IMG/VR virus record: IMGVR_UViG_3300008267_000828
Coordinates: 1-33,343 of that record
Length of the DNA stretch: 33,343 nucleotides
DNA from: a virus
Direction: 5' to 3' (one strand)
A program made the position numbers and the translations under genes. Shown here one piece after another: positions 14,509-22,800 of the stretch. Within the stretch, counting starts at the first letter, position 1. The number at the start of each line of letters is the position of its first letter. The notes under the pieces are model-generated. The model saw nothing but the letters and a program-made list of their open reading frames with translations, searched no databases and was not told the origin of the DNA.

Positions 14509-15723
14509 TTATTCAAAGTCTTTATAAATAAAGCGACCTGAGTCAAAATCAATATCTACCATAAACTCTCCACAAAAACCGTGGCGATTCTTTCTAAATA
14601 TACATTCAAGGATTGTGCTACCCGTTGCACGACCAAGGGCTAAAACCCAGTCAGCATCATAAGCTAACTGCTTAGACCAGGCAACCTGACCAAGTGATGG
14701 AACGCTATTCATATCTGTTGCATCGTCTGGTGTAGCAGAAGCAATAGCAATAACTGGAACTTGTGAAGAGATTGCAAGTACCTTTAATTCTCTAGAAATA
14801 TTTTTAATCTTTACAACTTCATTATCGTTACCTTGGTTAGAATTCATCAACTGAATATAGTCAATAAAAACTACATCTGGAGAGTACTGGTCAATCTTAC
14901 CTCTAACAACAGAAGGAGAAACATCTCCAAGACCATCGTTAGATACAATATAAAAAGGTGGCTTATCTTTAAGATGTTGCTTAGCCCAATTTTCAAACCC
15001 TTCAACATCAATCATTCCAGAACTTAATTTTCTATGAGAAAAGTATCCTTCTGCCATAATTGTGTATACACGATTTCGCACTTCTTTCTCTGTCATTTCA
15101 AGAGAAACTACTAGTGGTACTTTTCCAGCTTTCCACGCCTGTACAGCCATAAAAATAGCGAGCCAAGACTTACCAATGGCAGGGTAAGCAAGAAGAATAC
15201 CAAATTGACCAGGAGTAATACCACCAGGTAGGTAGTTATCAAAACCTGCAAGATTCGTTCTAACACCATGAATTCCTTTTTCACTTAATTCTTTAATGTG
15301 TATAAAATGTGCAGCAGCATCTTCAACATCTGTTGCATCAATATCTCTTACATCTGCACTAATTCTTTTAAGGTCAGATGTCTTAGAAATAATTGTATTT
15401 AAAGCCTCTACTGGCTGATTATCATTTAGCTGTTTAGCACTAGACATTAAGACATTTCTTAAATTATCTTCAAGATACTTAGTTCTAAGCTCTTCTAAAT
15501 GATGCTTTGTTGATCCAATTTCTCCAACTGGCTGGAAGTCTCTAAACTTTTCTACAAGCAATGATTGTGTTGGAACATTAGAGTTTTGTTCATAATAATT
15601 CTTTACAAAATCCCAAACATCTTTGTGTGTTCTAAATAGAATATCTGGATTTGCTTGAAAAAGAACATGAATCTGCTTATCATTCAGTACAGCAGATAAC
15701 ACTTTTGCTTCTAAATCAACCAT
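14509..15723 (-). CDS. dnaB: Replicative DNA helicase (DnaB-like)
   Basis: Hexameric 5'-3' helicase of 404 residues. The small helical N-terminal domain (about 1-110) begins DLEAKVLSAVLND as in DnaB. The RecA-like core carries Walker A AYPAIGKS (near 183-190), SLEMTEKEVRNRV (the DnaB SLEM motif), Walker B VVFIDYIQLM (near 285-294) and the C-terminal region LECIFRKNRHGFCGE holding the arginine finger segment. SQLAYDADWVL-type sequence before it (SKQLAYDADWVLALGR) also fits. It is co-translated with the 102-residue gene before it (TAATG overlap). Together with primase and SSB it forms the phage's own primosome. Confidence 0.92.
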   Translation of the reverse strand: MVDLEAKVLSAVLNDKQIHVLFQANPDILFRTHKDVWDFVKNYYEQNSNVPTQSLLVEKFRDFQPVGEIGSTKHHLEELRTKYLEDNLRNVLMSSAKQLNDNQPVEALNTIISKTSDLKRISADVRDIDATDVEDAAAHFIHIKELSEKGIHGVRTNLAGFDNYLPGGITPGQFGILLAYPAIGKSWLAIFMAVQAWKAGKVPLVVSLEMTEKEVRNRVYTIMAEGYFSHRKLSSGMIDVEGFENWAKQHLKDKPPFYIVSNDGLGDVSPSVVRGKIDQYSPDVVFIDYIQLMNSNQGNDNEVVKIKNISRELKVLAISSQVPVIAIASATPDDATDMNSVPSLGQVAWSKQLAYDADWVLALGRATGSTILECIFRKNRHGFCGEFMVDIDFDSGRFIYKDFE

Positions 15724-16031
15724 TACTTATTTAGCCATTCCCTTGCTTGTTGTCTTAGCAACACTCTTGTTGCATCGTCTTCTTCTTTTATTCTCTTAGA
15801 ATCATACACCTTGTCTGCATTATTTGCAAACCATTTCCAAGTTGGAGATGCAGATACCCTAACATAATACTCAATTAGATCGTAGCAGGTTTCTACCCCA
15901 TAAGATTCAATTAAAGAATCTGCTGCCCATTGTTGGGCATGTATGTTAATGTTTTCGTCTTTTTGTGTTTTTTCTTTAATTAACTTCTTATATCTAGATA
16001 TTAGTGCAAAGCGATCTTTCTTATCCGCCAC
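15723..16031 (-). CDS. Small protein preceding the helicase gene, possible helicase accessory
   Basis: A 102-residue, helix-rich protein with several Trp residues (AQQWAADSLIESYG, PTWKWFANNADKVY, QAREWLNK). The start is GTG at 16031 with an AGAGGAC ribosome site 4 bases before it. The stop overlaps the helicase ATG (TAATG). Genes right before phage helicases often encode helicase loaders, and one-to-one coupled synthesis would suit a partner, but the sequence has no AAA+ motifs and I do not recognise a loader family. The role is inferred from position only. Confidence 0.62.
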   Translation of the reverse strand: MADKKDRFALISRYKKLIKEKTQKDENINIHAQQWAADSLIESYGVETCYDLIEYYVRVSASPTWKWFANNADKVYDSKRIKEEDDATRVLLRQQAREWLNK

Positions 16032-16079
16032 TAGTCCTCTAATTCTTTTTTAGCTTCTTCTACTTTTTCAATTACTTTA

Positions 16080-16119
16080 TTTTCTACAAACTGATACACT
16101 TTTCTACAAACTGATACAC
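16080..16119 (-). repeat. Perfect 20-bp tandem duplication causing a frameshift
   Basis: Two identical 20-base copies lie head to tail at 16080-16099 and 16100-16119. On the coding strand each begins GTGTATCAG and ends GTAGAAAA. Twenty is not a multiple of three, so the second copy shifts the frame and brings in a TAG at 16086-16084. Removing one copy restores an open frame ending at TAG 16033-16031, which overlaps the next gene's GTG start. Confidence 0.9.
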
Positions 16120-16254
16120 CCTATCAAGTGCCTGATCTGTATTTTCACCATTACGAACAAAATCTGTAATTCCTAAATCAATTCTAAGACTTTGAAAATT
16201 ACCTAGATTAAGTGTATATCCAAGTGTTACTGAAACATTTGTTGTTTCTGACAT
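16084..16254 (-). CDS. Small phage protein of unknown function, C-terminally truncated by a tandem duplication
   Basis: As read it encodes 56 residues from ATG 16254, which has AGGAGA six bases upstream; the frame extends to 16305, but that would overlap the previous gene and lacks such a site. The body has two beta strands (NVSVTLGYTLNLGNFQSLRIDLGITD) and a helix (TDQALDRVYQFVE), then KCISL and stop. With one 20-bp repeat copy removed it would read on after QFVE as NKVIEKVEEAKKELED, about 67 residues, a natural helical end. The lost tail and the restored TAGTG coupling argue that the longer form is ancestral. The protein may still fold, as both strands and most of the helix remain. The family is unknown to me by name. 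Confidence 0.66.
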   Translation of the reverse strand: MSETTNVSVTLGYTLNLGNFQSLRIDLGITDFVRNGENTDQALDRVYQFVEKCISL

Positions 16255-16264
16255 ATCTGGTCTC

Positions 16265-16777
16265 CTACCATGTCTCTTCTTGCCAGGTTGGGATAAAACG
16301 CCCATCCTTTGTCTTCGTATAAAGCATTATAGCATCTCCCATCTTAGAACGCAAATCCTGTTCTGTTAATACGTTTCTAGGAGTAATTCTTCCATCTTTT
16401 CTTGGTCTTCCACCATGAACAGTTGTCATAATTTCCCTAATTTCAAAAATATGATCTTCAGAATAATATGCATTAATTTGAAAGCCTCTTTCTCCACCAA
16501 TACTATCACCTATTGGTGCAGGAATCAAGCCGTTAGCAATAATTCTTTGGAACTGAACTCTTGACCTATTTAAAAGTCTTGCAGTATTTGCTATAGTGTA
16601 AGCTCTTTTTCTATGTTTCTTAAAATCAGAATATAACATTGATTGTTCCTTATCCTGAGTTACATTAAAAAAGTTAACAATGTTACTGCTTTTATTAATG
16701 TGAAATACTTTTATTAGATCCCCATTTAAGAAGAATATCTTTTTACAAGGATTTATTTTATCCTGTGGCTGTGACAT
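16265..16777 (-). CDS. Helix-turn-helix DNA-binding protein (MerR/excisionase-like), likely regulator
   Basis: A 170-residue protein. Residues about 58-115 hold the motif: AYTIANTARLLNRSRVQFQRIIANGLIPAPI, then YYSEDHIFEIREIM. This resembles the winged HTH of excisionase or MerR-type proteins, where the first helices read DNA and a wing carries the Pro-rich loop. It is followed by a basic segment (GGRPRKDGRITPR). The N-terminal 45 residues are a short beta domain (KKIFFLNGDLIKVFHI). It sits between the last tail gene and the replication genes, a sensible place for a regulator of the early/late switch. There is no proof of target; a replication-initiation role is also possible. Confidence 0.66.
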   Translation of the reverse strand: MSQPQDKINPCKKIFFLNGDLIKVFHINKSSNIVNFFNVTQDKEQSMLYSDFKKHRKRAYTIANTARLLNRSRVQFQRIIANGLIPAPIGDSIGGERGFQINAYYSEDHIFEIREIMTTVHGGRPRKDGRITPRNVLTEQDLRSKMGDAIMLYTKTKDGRFIPTWQEETW

Positions 16778-16785
16778 TTTTCCTA

Positions 16786-17220
16786 CTAAGAAGTAATTCT
16801 TTCGCCAATTGCTATAATTGACACATCAGCAGAAAAAGCACCACCTGTTGAGGGAGAAAATACATTTACGTTGCAGTTATTCTGTGTTACTTTTTCTAGG
16901 ACTGCATATAGATTAGAAACACCATCTAAAGAGGTGACTGAGCAAACTACTACGGGGGTTGTTTTAAACATACCTGAATAATCAAAGGTAGACGTTGCAT
17001 TTGTTTGAGTAGAGAGGTTTCCATTGGTAATTTTTAAAGTTTCTGCATAAAAAACTAGGTTTGCCGCTGCTACTAAAGAAGATGTTGAGACATCTCTATA
17101 CTTAATTTTATGAAAAACATTGCCTAAAGCGTCTTGTAATTTCTGAATTTGTTGAACTAGTTTATAGATATAAGATATATCTAAAGGTTGTCCTCTTTCT
17201 GGTAATTCAATTTGTGCCAT
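16786..17220 (-). CDS. Tail fibre or tail-tip protein with H-type-lectin-like C-terminus
   Basis: A 144-residue protein. The N-terminal helix (LDISYIYKLVQQIQKLQDALGNVFHKI) could trimerise. The C-terminal part (about 75-144) reads as beta strands: FDYSGMFKTTPVVVCSVTS, then NLYAVLEKV, CNVNVFSPSTG and VSIIAIGERI. The phrase 'F..sGmF...PvVvcsv' followed by a 'v.ViAiG' end is typical of H-type-lectin-like domains at phage fibre tips. As the last gene of the tail block it is a candidate receptor-binding component. It has a strong TAGGAGA ribosome site. Confidence 0.65.
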   Translation of the reverse strand: MAQIELPERGQPLDISYIYKLVQQIQKLQDALGNVFHKIKYRDVSTSSLVAAANLVFYAETLKITNGNLSTQTNATSTFDYSGMFKTTPVVVCSVTSLDGVSNLYAVLEKVTQNNCNVNVFSPSTGGAFSADVSIIAIGERITS

Positions 17221-17236
17221 TTTTTTCTCCTACTTA

Positions 17237-17245
17237 ATTATATCA
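17237..17245 (-). promoter_or_regulatory. Candidate extended -10 promoter before the fibre and regulator genes
   Basis: TGATATAAT at 17245-17237, a full extended -10 element, formed in part by the TGA stop of the upstream tail gene. No good -35 lies 16-18 bases further up. The start of transcription would fall near 17230, only about ten bases before the ATG. It could give the fibre, HTH regulator and helicase genes their own messages. This short motif can occur by chance in such AT-rich DNA. Confidence 0.33.
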
Positions 17246-17821
17246 GGTTAAGGATACCACTTCTGTATCAAAAACTTTAAATAAATCATAAACCCCTTGT
17301 ACTGATCCAGAAATACCTAAATAATCATCTAATCTAGATTGATAATCTACTAAATCTTCAAAAGTATTTTGTCTAGGAATATCTTTTAATGCAACTGTTC
17401 CAATTACCCTGACTGAAGCAGACCCAGCTGGTATTAAAATGTTTGTAGAGTCGTCAGAAGATCTTTCATGGTATTCAAAATTTCCCATAACTGAACCTGA
17501 TCCCCACTGAACAAAAATATCTGTAGGATGTTGCTTAAAGTTTTGTGAATGATTGTGTGCAATTGATGCACTCGTAATAGATGCAGAATTGTAGTTATAA
17601 ATTGTTGGAGTGTCCCAAGTTACAGTAACTTCATCAGTAGCAATTATTGCAGTAACATCTGATTCAAGAGGTCTATATTGACCAATACTTTTAACAACAT
17701 ATAATTGTGACCATGCTGACCACTGGTTTTTATCTACAGAGATAATTCTAAATTGAAATGCGTGGTCTCCATTTTTATCTGGTGGTGGCAATTTTTCTAC
17801 AGGAATTCTTATCTCTGCCAT
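17243..17821 (-). CDS. Minor tail protein, fibronectin-III-like features
   Basis: A 192-residue beta-rich protein. HAFQFRIISVDKNQWSAWSQLYVV resembles the end of a fibronectin type III repeat (RV.aydg..WSpWS), and DEVTVTWDTPTIYNY the start of the next. A QWGSGSVMGNFEYHERSS segment and a C-terminal helical piece (TFEDLVDYQSRLDDYL) follow. The first residues lack a signal peptide. It is coupled to the gene before it by a TAATG overlap. Position after the large tail proteins and the domain type suggest a tail-tip surface component. Confidence 0.65.
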   Translation of the reverse strand: MAEIRIPVEKLPPPDKNGDHAFQFRIISVDKNQWSAWSQLYVVKSIGQYRPLESDVTAIIATDEVTVTWDTPTIYNYNSASITSASIAHNHSQNFKQHPTDIFVQWGSGSVMGNFEYHERSSDDSTNILIPAGSASVRVIGTVALKDIPRQNTFEDLVDYQSRLDDYLGISGSVQGVYDLFKVFDTEVVSLT

Positions 17822-18966
17822 TAAGAAACTCCTACGCCAAACCTGTACTCTACATAACTTGTTGAGTTCTCTTTCTTTAAAATTGGATTCTCATCTAATG
17901 TCTTAATATATTCAGCAGCAACCAAAGAATATAAAGGGTTATAGCTAGATATATTTTCAAATCTTATTCCATCATAAAAAACTATGTGATCTCCAGTTTC
18001 TACATTAGAGTCATCATGAATGCAAGTATAAATTCTTATAGCATTAATTGCTGACCATGAAAAGTTTTCCGTTGTAGTAAAATCAGAAAGATTTTTTGTT
18101 ATTACCTGATATCTCATCAAGTCTATATCAGTATCTTGAAGTGCCATATTGACATACGCTTTTGGAGGATTTGCTCCAGAATTATTTAATAACTCTAATC
18201 TAATTTTAACATTATCTGGTGCTAAGGACTGTACACCATCTCTTGCAACACTCACTACTGAAAACGCTAATTTAATTTGATCACTTGGTAGGTTTTTTCC
18301 TAAGTTTAAATTTATGGAGTTGTTTTCAACATAGTAAGACGCACTGCTAGATATGTCAATTAAAGAAGAGCTTGCAGATACCCCAGAAACTACTGAAGTA
18401 CTTCCAGAAACAGCCATACTTCTGTTTAGATATCTTGGTTGCTCTCCTCTATTTATTCTATCTGAATATTCAAAGATAGGGGAATTGCTATTTATAAAAA
18501 TAAAGTCTTCCCAAGAAGGGTTTGATATTTGAACATCTCCAACATTTACTGAGTCAATTGGAACTGGTCCAATATATAAAACAGTTCCAGAGTCATTTAA
18601 ATTATTAGAGTATGCCCAAGGCTCTGAGTTACTAAAAGCTGAAACTATCTTACTATCAAAGTTTCCAGCAACTATATTAGTTTGTGCTGGATAAAGACCT
18701 ATTTCTGTAATTTGAAACCTTTGCTCTAGTGGGAGCTCTGCCTTAAAAACAATCTTTTCTTGACCATCTTCTTTAAGTAATCCTTTTGATAAAATTGGCA
18801 CTCTTGCAACTTCAAACCCCAAGGAGTCTGCGTCTGAAGCAAAAGTTACAGATGAAGATGTTGGCAAAGCTTTTCCACCAACACCGATTGCAATGTGACT
18901 TGCAAATTCTGGAGCTTGGTTTAAAAGATACTTTGCTACGATATTTTTACCATTTGTTGTAATCAT
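17821..18966 (-). CDS. Minor tail / baseplate-associated protein
   Basis: A 381-residue beta-rich protein. The N-terminus (MITTNGKNIVAKYLLNQAPE, then HIAIGVGGKAL) is characteristic of tail-fibre or tail-tip attachment modules whose first 100 residues carry 'hiaiG.g' followed by 'RvpilskgLlkedgqekIvfkAelP' and 'iteIGLYpa', all visible here. The C-terminal two thirds are Ser- and Asn-rich with strands, like a carbohydrate-binding or jelly-roll domain (for example SVVSVARDGVQSLA and VVFYDGIRFENI-like DHIVFYDGIRFENI). It overlaps the preceding gene by ATGA and the next by TAATG. Confidence 0.7.
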   Translation of the reverse strand: MITTNGKNIVAKYLLNQAPEFASHIAIGVGGKALPTSSSVTFASDADSLGFEVARVPILSKGLLKEDGQEKIVFKAELPLEQRFQITEIGLYPAQTNIVAGNFDSKIVSAFSNSEPWAYSNNLNDSGTVLYIGPVPIDSVNVGDVQISNPSWEDFIFINSNSPIFEYSDRINRGEQPRYLNRSMAVSGSTSVVSGVSASSSLIDISSSASYYVENNSINLNLGKNLPSDQIKLAFSVVSVARDGVQSLAPDNVKIRLELLNNSGANPPKAYVNMALQDTDIDLMRYQVITKNLSDFTTTENFSWSAINAIRIYTCIHDDSNVETGDHIVFYDGIRFENISSYNPLYSLVAAEYIKTLDENPILKKENSTSYVEYRFGVGVS

Positions 18967-19859
18967 GATTCCACCTTATATATTGTACCATTTGTGTCTA
19001 TTTCAACTTCTACCTGTTGATTTCTTTCCATATTTATAAGCTCTATAACTAGATCTCCATTAGTATCAATGTAATAATAACCTTTTTCACGGGTAACTAT
19101 TTGATTATTTTCATCAAGATATTGGTATGTGGCTGTTAAATCTTCTAATGCTATATAATCTTCTTGTGGGATTTTATCTTCAACATTAATAGTAAAAATT
19201 CTTGTCAGTGGCTTAAATTTATCCATAACCGTTAGCTGTTTAGCTATGTCATATTTCTTTCTTATTTCAGAAAGGTTAGAAATAATTGAGTACCTTTGAT
19301 TTATTCCCTCAATAGTGTCATGTCTTTCAACTATTGATAGCTCTACTGCAGAAAGGTTTTCAAAAAGAATTTTTGTAATATGCTCTGCATTAAATTGTGG
19401 CACAAGTGAAGATATGTTAGTCACGTCTCTTGTTGGAGTTTTTGGCTCAGCTGCTTTAGGAGTTTCAACAACAACTGGGGTTGGAGTTGGTGGCATTGCT
19501 GGATTTGAACCACCTGTTGTATCATCTTTTTGATCTCCTGAGCCAGTACCAGTTCCAGTATCAGTGCCAGTACCACTTTTTTTAACTTTAGTTACAACTG
19601 GTGGTGGCGGTGGTGGTGTTGGTTTAACGGTTGGCTTATCATGGGCATCTCTTACTGGAATCTTTTGTACTTCTTTTAATGCATCAGCTTTTGCTTTATC
19701 AGAAGCAGCTTTTGAGCCTTCTCCTTTATTTTTTGCAGGTGCAGTGTATTTTTTCTCAACAGCAGCTTGTTGCTTAGTTTCTGAAGCTTGAGCCTTAACT
19801 GCTGGAGTGGGAGCTTTTTTAGGTGCTGAACTTCCACCAGGAATTTTCATTGCTGGCAT
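18963..19859 (-). CDS. Virion-associated protein with Pro/Ala/Thr/Gly-rich N-terminal half
   Basis: A 298-residue protein. Residues 1-145 are low complexity: Lys-Ala-Pro mixtures, a run of six prolines (near 82-90) and a Gly-Thr repeat (GTGTDTGTGTGSG). The C-terminal 150 residues look folded: a helix (VPQFNAEHITKILFENLSAV, then a charged helix) and beta strands ending in DTNGDLVIELINMERNQQVEVEIDTNGTIYKV. The layout suggests an extended flexible stalk joined to a small domain, placed between two tail proteins in one operon. The function is unknown; a tail-tip spacer or spike is the most natural guess. Confidence 0.6.
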   Translation of the reverse strand: MPAMKIPGGSSAPKKAPTPAVKAQASETKQQAAVEKKYTAPAKNKGEGSKAASDKAKADALKEVQKIPVRDAHDKPTVKPTPPPPPPVVTKVKKSGTGTDTGTGTGSGDQKDDTTGGSNPAMPPTPTPVVVETPKAAEPKTPTRDVTNISSLVPQFNAEHITKILFENLSAVELSIVERHDTIEGINQRYSIISNLSEIRKKYDIAKQLTVMDKFKPLTRIFTINVEDKIPQEDYIALEDLTATYQYLDENNQIVTREKGYYYIDTNGDLVIELINMERNQQVEVEIDTNGTIYKVES

Positions 19860-19860
19860 T

Positions 19861-22800
19861 TTATACCTCCATTACCCTTAATTGACTTTTAACATTTGAA
19901 GAAGATCTTCCATATTGAGCAGATATTACAACAAACTTTTTATTTTCATCTACCATTTTAACACCTTCTGGTAAATCAAAATCAATTTTAACAATGTCAC
20001 CAAGTTGAACGTGTGATGTTCCAAATGTATCTAATTCAAATACTTTTCTTGGTCTAATTGTTTTATCTAGAACCCACTTCATAATATCTTTTGCAGAGTC
20101 CTCATTCTGAATATAAATAGAATTTAATGAGAACGATTTGTTTCCATAGATTGCCCTGCTATTTCTAATACTGTCATAAATTTTTTCAGACCTTCCTGGA
20201 GAAACAATTAAATTACTGCTTGTAATTACTGGATCAGAGAAGTTTGATAATTCTTTAAAGTAGTCATCAACTGTTAAAACATTAGAAATATTTTGAGTAA
20301 ATGTAATACCTTGAATCATAATTCTATTTGTAGAGCTTTCACTTAAGTCAATTGCTTTGTCTGTAGTGTTAAATATTAAAAACTCAGCACCATATGATCC
20401 TGGTAAAAATCCAGAAACTTCATAAGATTTTTCAGAAGTAAATGGTGGAACTATCTTTGCAACAAGGGCTGGATATGCTTGATCATATTTAATATTAAAA
20501 TATGCACATTCTCTCATAATCGTTCCAAATTCTTCAAAGTAAAAGTTCACACTTGGTCTTGATTCAGTTCCAATAGAGGACAGATATGTTCTTTGAATAG
20601 CTGATGGAACAGAATATTTTCTTAAAGACTCAGCAGAAATATAGCTATTGACTTTTTCATTTATAGAAACATCACTTTGTTTTGTATTTCCAATTGCATA
20701 AATGTTTTCAAACATACACTTGCTTGACCCTCTTACAAATAATCCAGTTTTTAATCCAGCTGATGGGTATTGTAAAGGATTTTCATCTGTGACTTTTCCT
20801 ATTAATCTATTGTTTAAATATATGGAAAAGTTTATCTTAGTAATAACATCACCATTTTTTACTATATCTGCATCTAAAGATAAATCATAAACTGGCATTT
20901 CTTGAGAAGTCAGCCTATCAGAACCAACAAACTTTCCTTCGTCTACAAGAATTCTTGCAAGAGATCCCCACAACTTTCTAGGAACTGCAATATTTTCTTT
21001 TCCAGTTTTTTGCACAGCGTATGGAGTTTTTTCAACTTTGTAAAATATAATATTTTCAATAACTCTGTCTAAAGCAACTGAGGCAGAATTTGTTGCTGCA
21101 CTTGCAGTTGATCCATAGTACTCAAGAATGTCTGAAGACAAAGATGCTATTTCAAGATAATATCCAGAATTTGTTACTGGATCAAGCATATATCCAATTC
21201 CTCCAGCACCACCAGAAAGCTGTTTTATATTTAAATCTCCAACAGATTTATCAATGTCAAAAAGTTTTATTGAATTTAATGCAGACTGATTTTTTTCATC
21301 TTTTTGTTTTCCAACAATTCTAAGTCTAGTCCCAACATGTGTATAATCTTTATCTAAATCTTTATAAATATAGTTTACTAAATCTCTTTCTGAAGTGCCA
21401 GAAAGATTTGGAAGAATGTTGTTAGGATCTTTTGTTAGGGCTGGAACTGGGTATGGTCCATTAAAAATTAATGCAGATGACTGAATAGTAGCAACATCTT
21501 GCTGATTGTGAATAGAAAGCCCTTCTGATCTTGTAGATTGTTTCATAAAGTTAGCAATTTTACTAGTTACAAAAGACTGACCCTTAGAAACCGCATCATT
21601 TCCAAGAGGGTAGACTGATGCTGATGTAACTGATGCAGAAATAGCGTCATTTACTAAGTTTTCTATTGGCGTAGTGCTAAATATTTTACTTGAATCCATT
21701 CTAAAAGATTGTCTATTGTTAGAGTCTTGCCAATAAGCATTTAATCCTGCGGAGTGACTTGTTATAGCAGTTCCAAATTGTCCTCTTCCATGGGATCTTA
21801 CTGGACCATTTTTAAGTCTAACATTTTCTTCTAAATTTTCAAAGTTTGCTCCTGAAGCATTTTCATAGTATGGCTCTGTATAAATCCTAAGTTTTCCAGT
21901 AAGCAGCATTTTTCCATTAAATGGAAGTTTTGAAAAATATTTTTGATATTCATTATTACTTGAAATCCAAACATCTCCAGTTCCAGTAACAGTATATTGC
22001 TGTGCATCATATCTAATAATTTCTCCATTTGCATATAAATATCCTTGAAATCTTGGAAGCCAAAAAACACTTTCTCCAACATCAATTATATTTTTTACAA
22101 CCTCATAGTTTTCTACAAGTGGCACAGTACTTTCAAGGTCTATATTAAGTGGAACTGCTCCCAGTGCGTATCCAACATTTCCTGTTGGTTGATTAATCGT
22201 TCTTGTTTCTTGTTGATCTCCAAGTTCCCAAAGAACAGAGCTTTTATATCCGTAAGTTCTTTCACTTAAGCTTAAACTTGCTTGTTCTAGTTTTGAAACT
22301 TCTCTTTGAATATACCTTGTTGTATAGTTAATCTGACCATCATTTAAAATTTTTGTTTCAAATCCGCCAATAGTTTCAATATTTGGAACTATGCTGCCTG
22401 TCTTTTGTCCATAAAGAGTTGTTAATCTTTCAGAAATTGAAGAGTTATCATCTCTTATTGAAATGTCTGGCATTAAATATTCTTTTGGCATAACTACAAA
22501 GTTATTGTATTCATCAAAGAACATTGCTGTCTGAGTTGCCTGTGCAAGTCTTTGTAAAATTTCTGCAACCGATGCATCTGGCTCAATAAAGAAAAATGGA
22601 ACTACTGGATCATTTGCAGTGGTAATATTTTTAAACACATAGTTGCTAAATCCAATATTATCCAGCAACAATGCGATAGCCATAGTTAGGGGACAGTTTT
22701 GCAAAAATATTGGAGTAGCATTATTCGATTCCAAAATAAAGTATGCATCTCTTAAGTTTAACGAAACATCTTGCATACCACTTGTTGCAACAGCAGCATT

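Noticed and set aside
16080-16119. 20-bp tandem repeat considered as a phage attachment or origin iteron
   Set aside because: Only two copies, no integrase or inverted repeat nearby, and its removal precisely restores a reading frame and gene coupling, so duplication damage explains it better.
16326-16334. TGCTATAAT inside the HTH regulator gene considered as a promoter
   Set aside because: It falls in well-supported coding sequence (GDAIML), has no -35, and such motifs are expected by chance in this AT-rich DNA.
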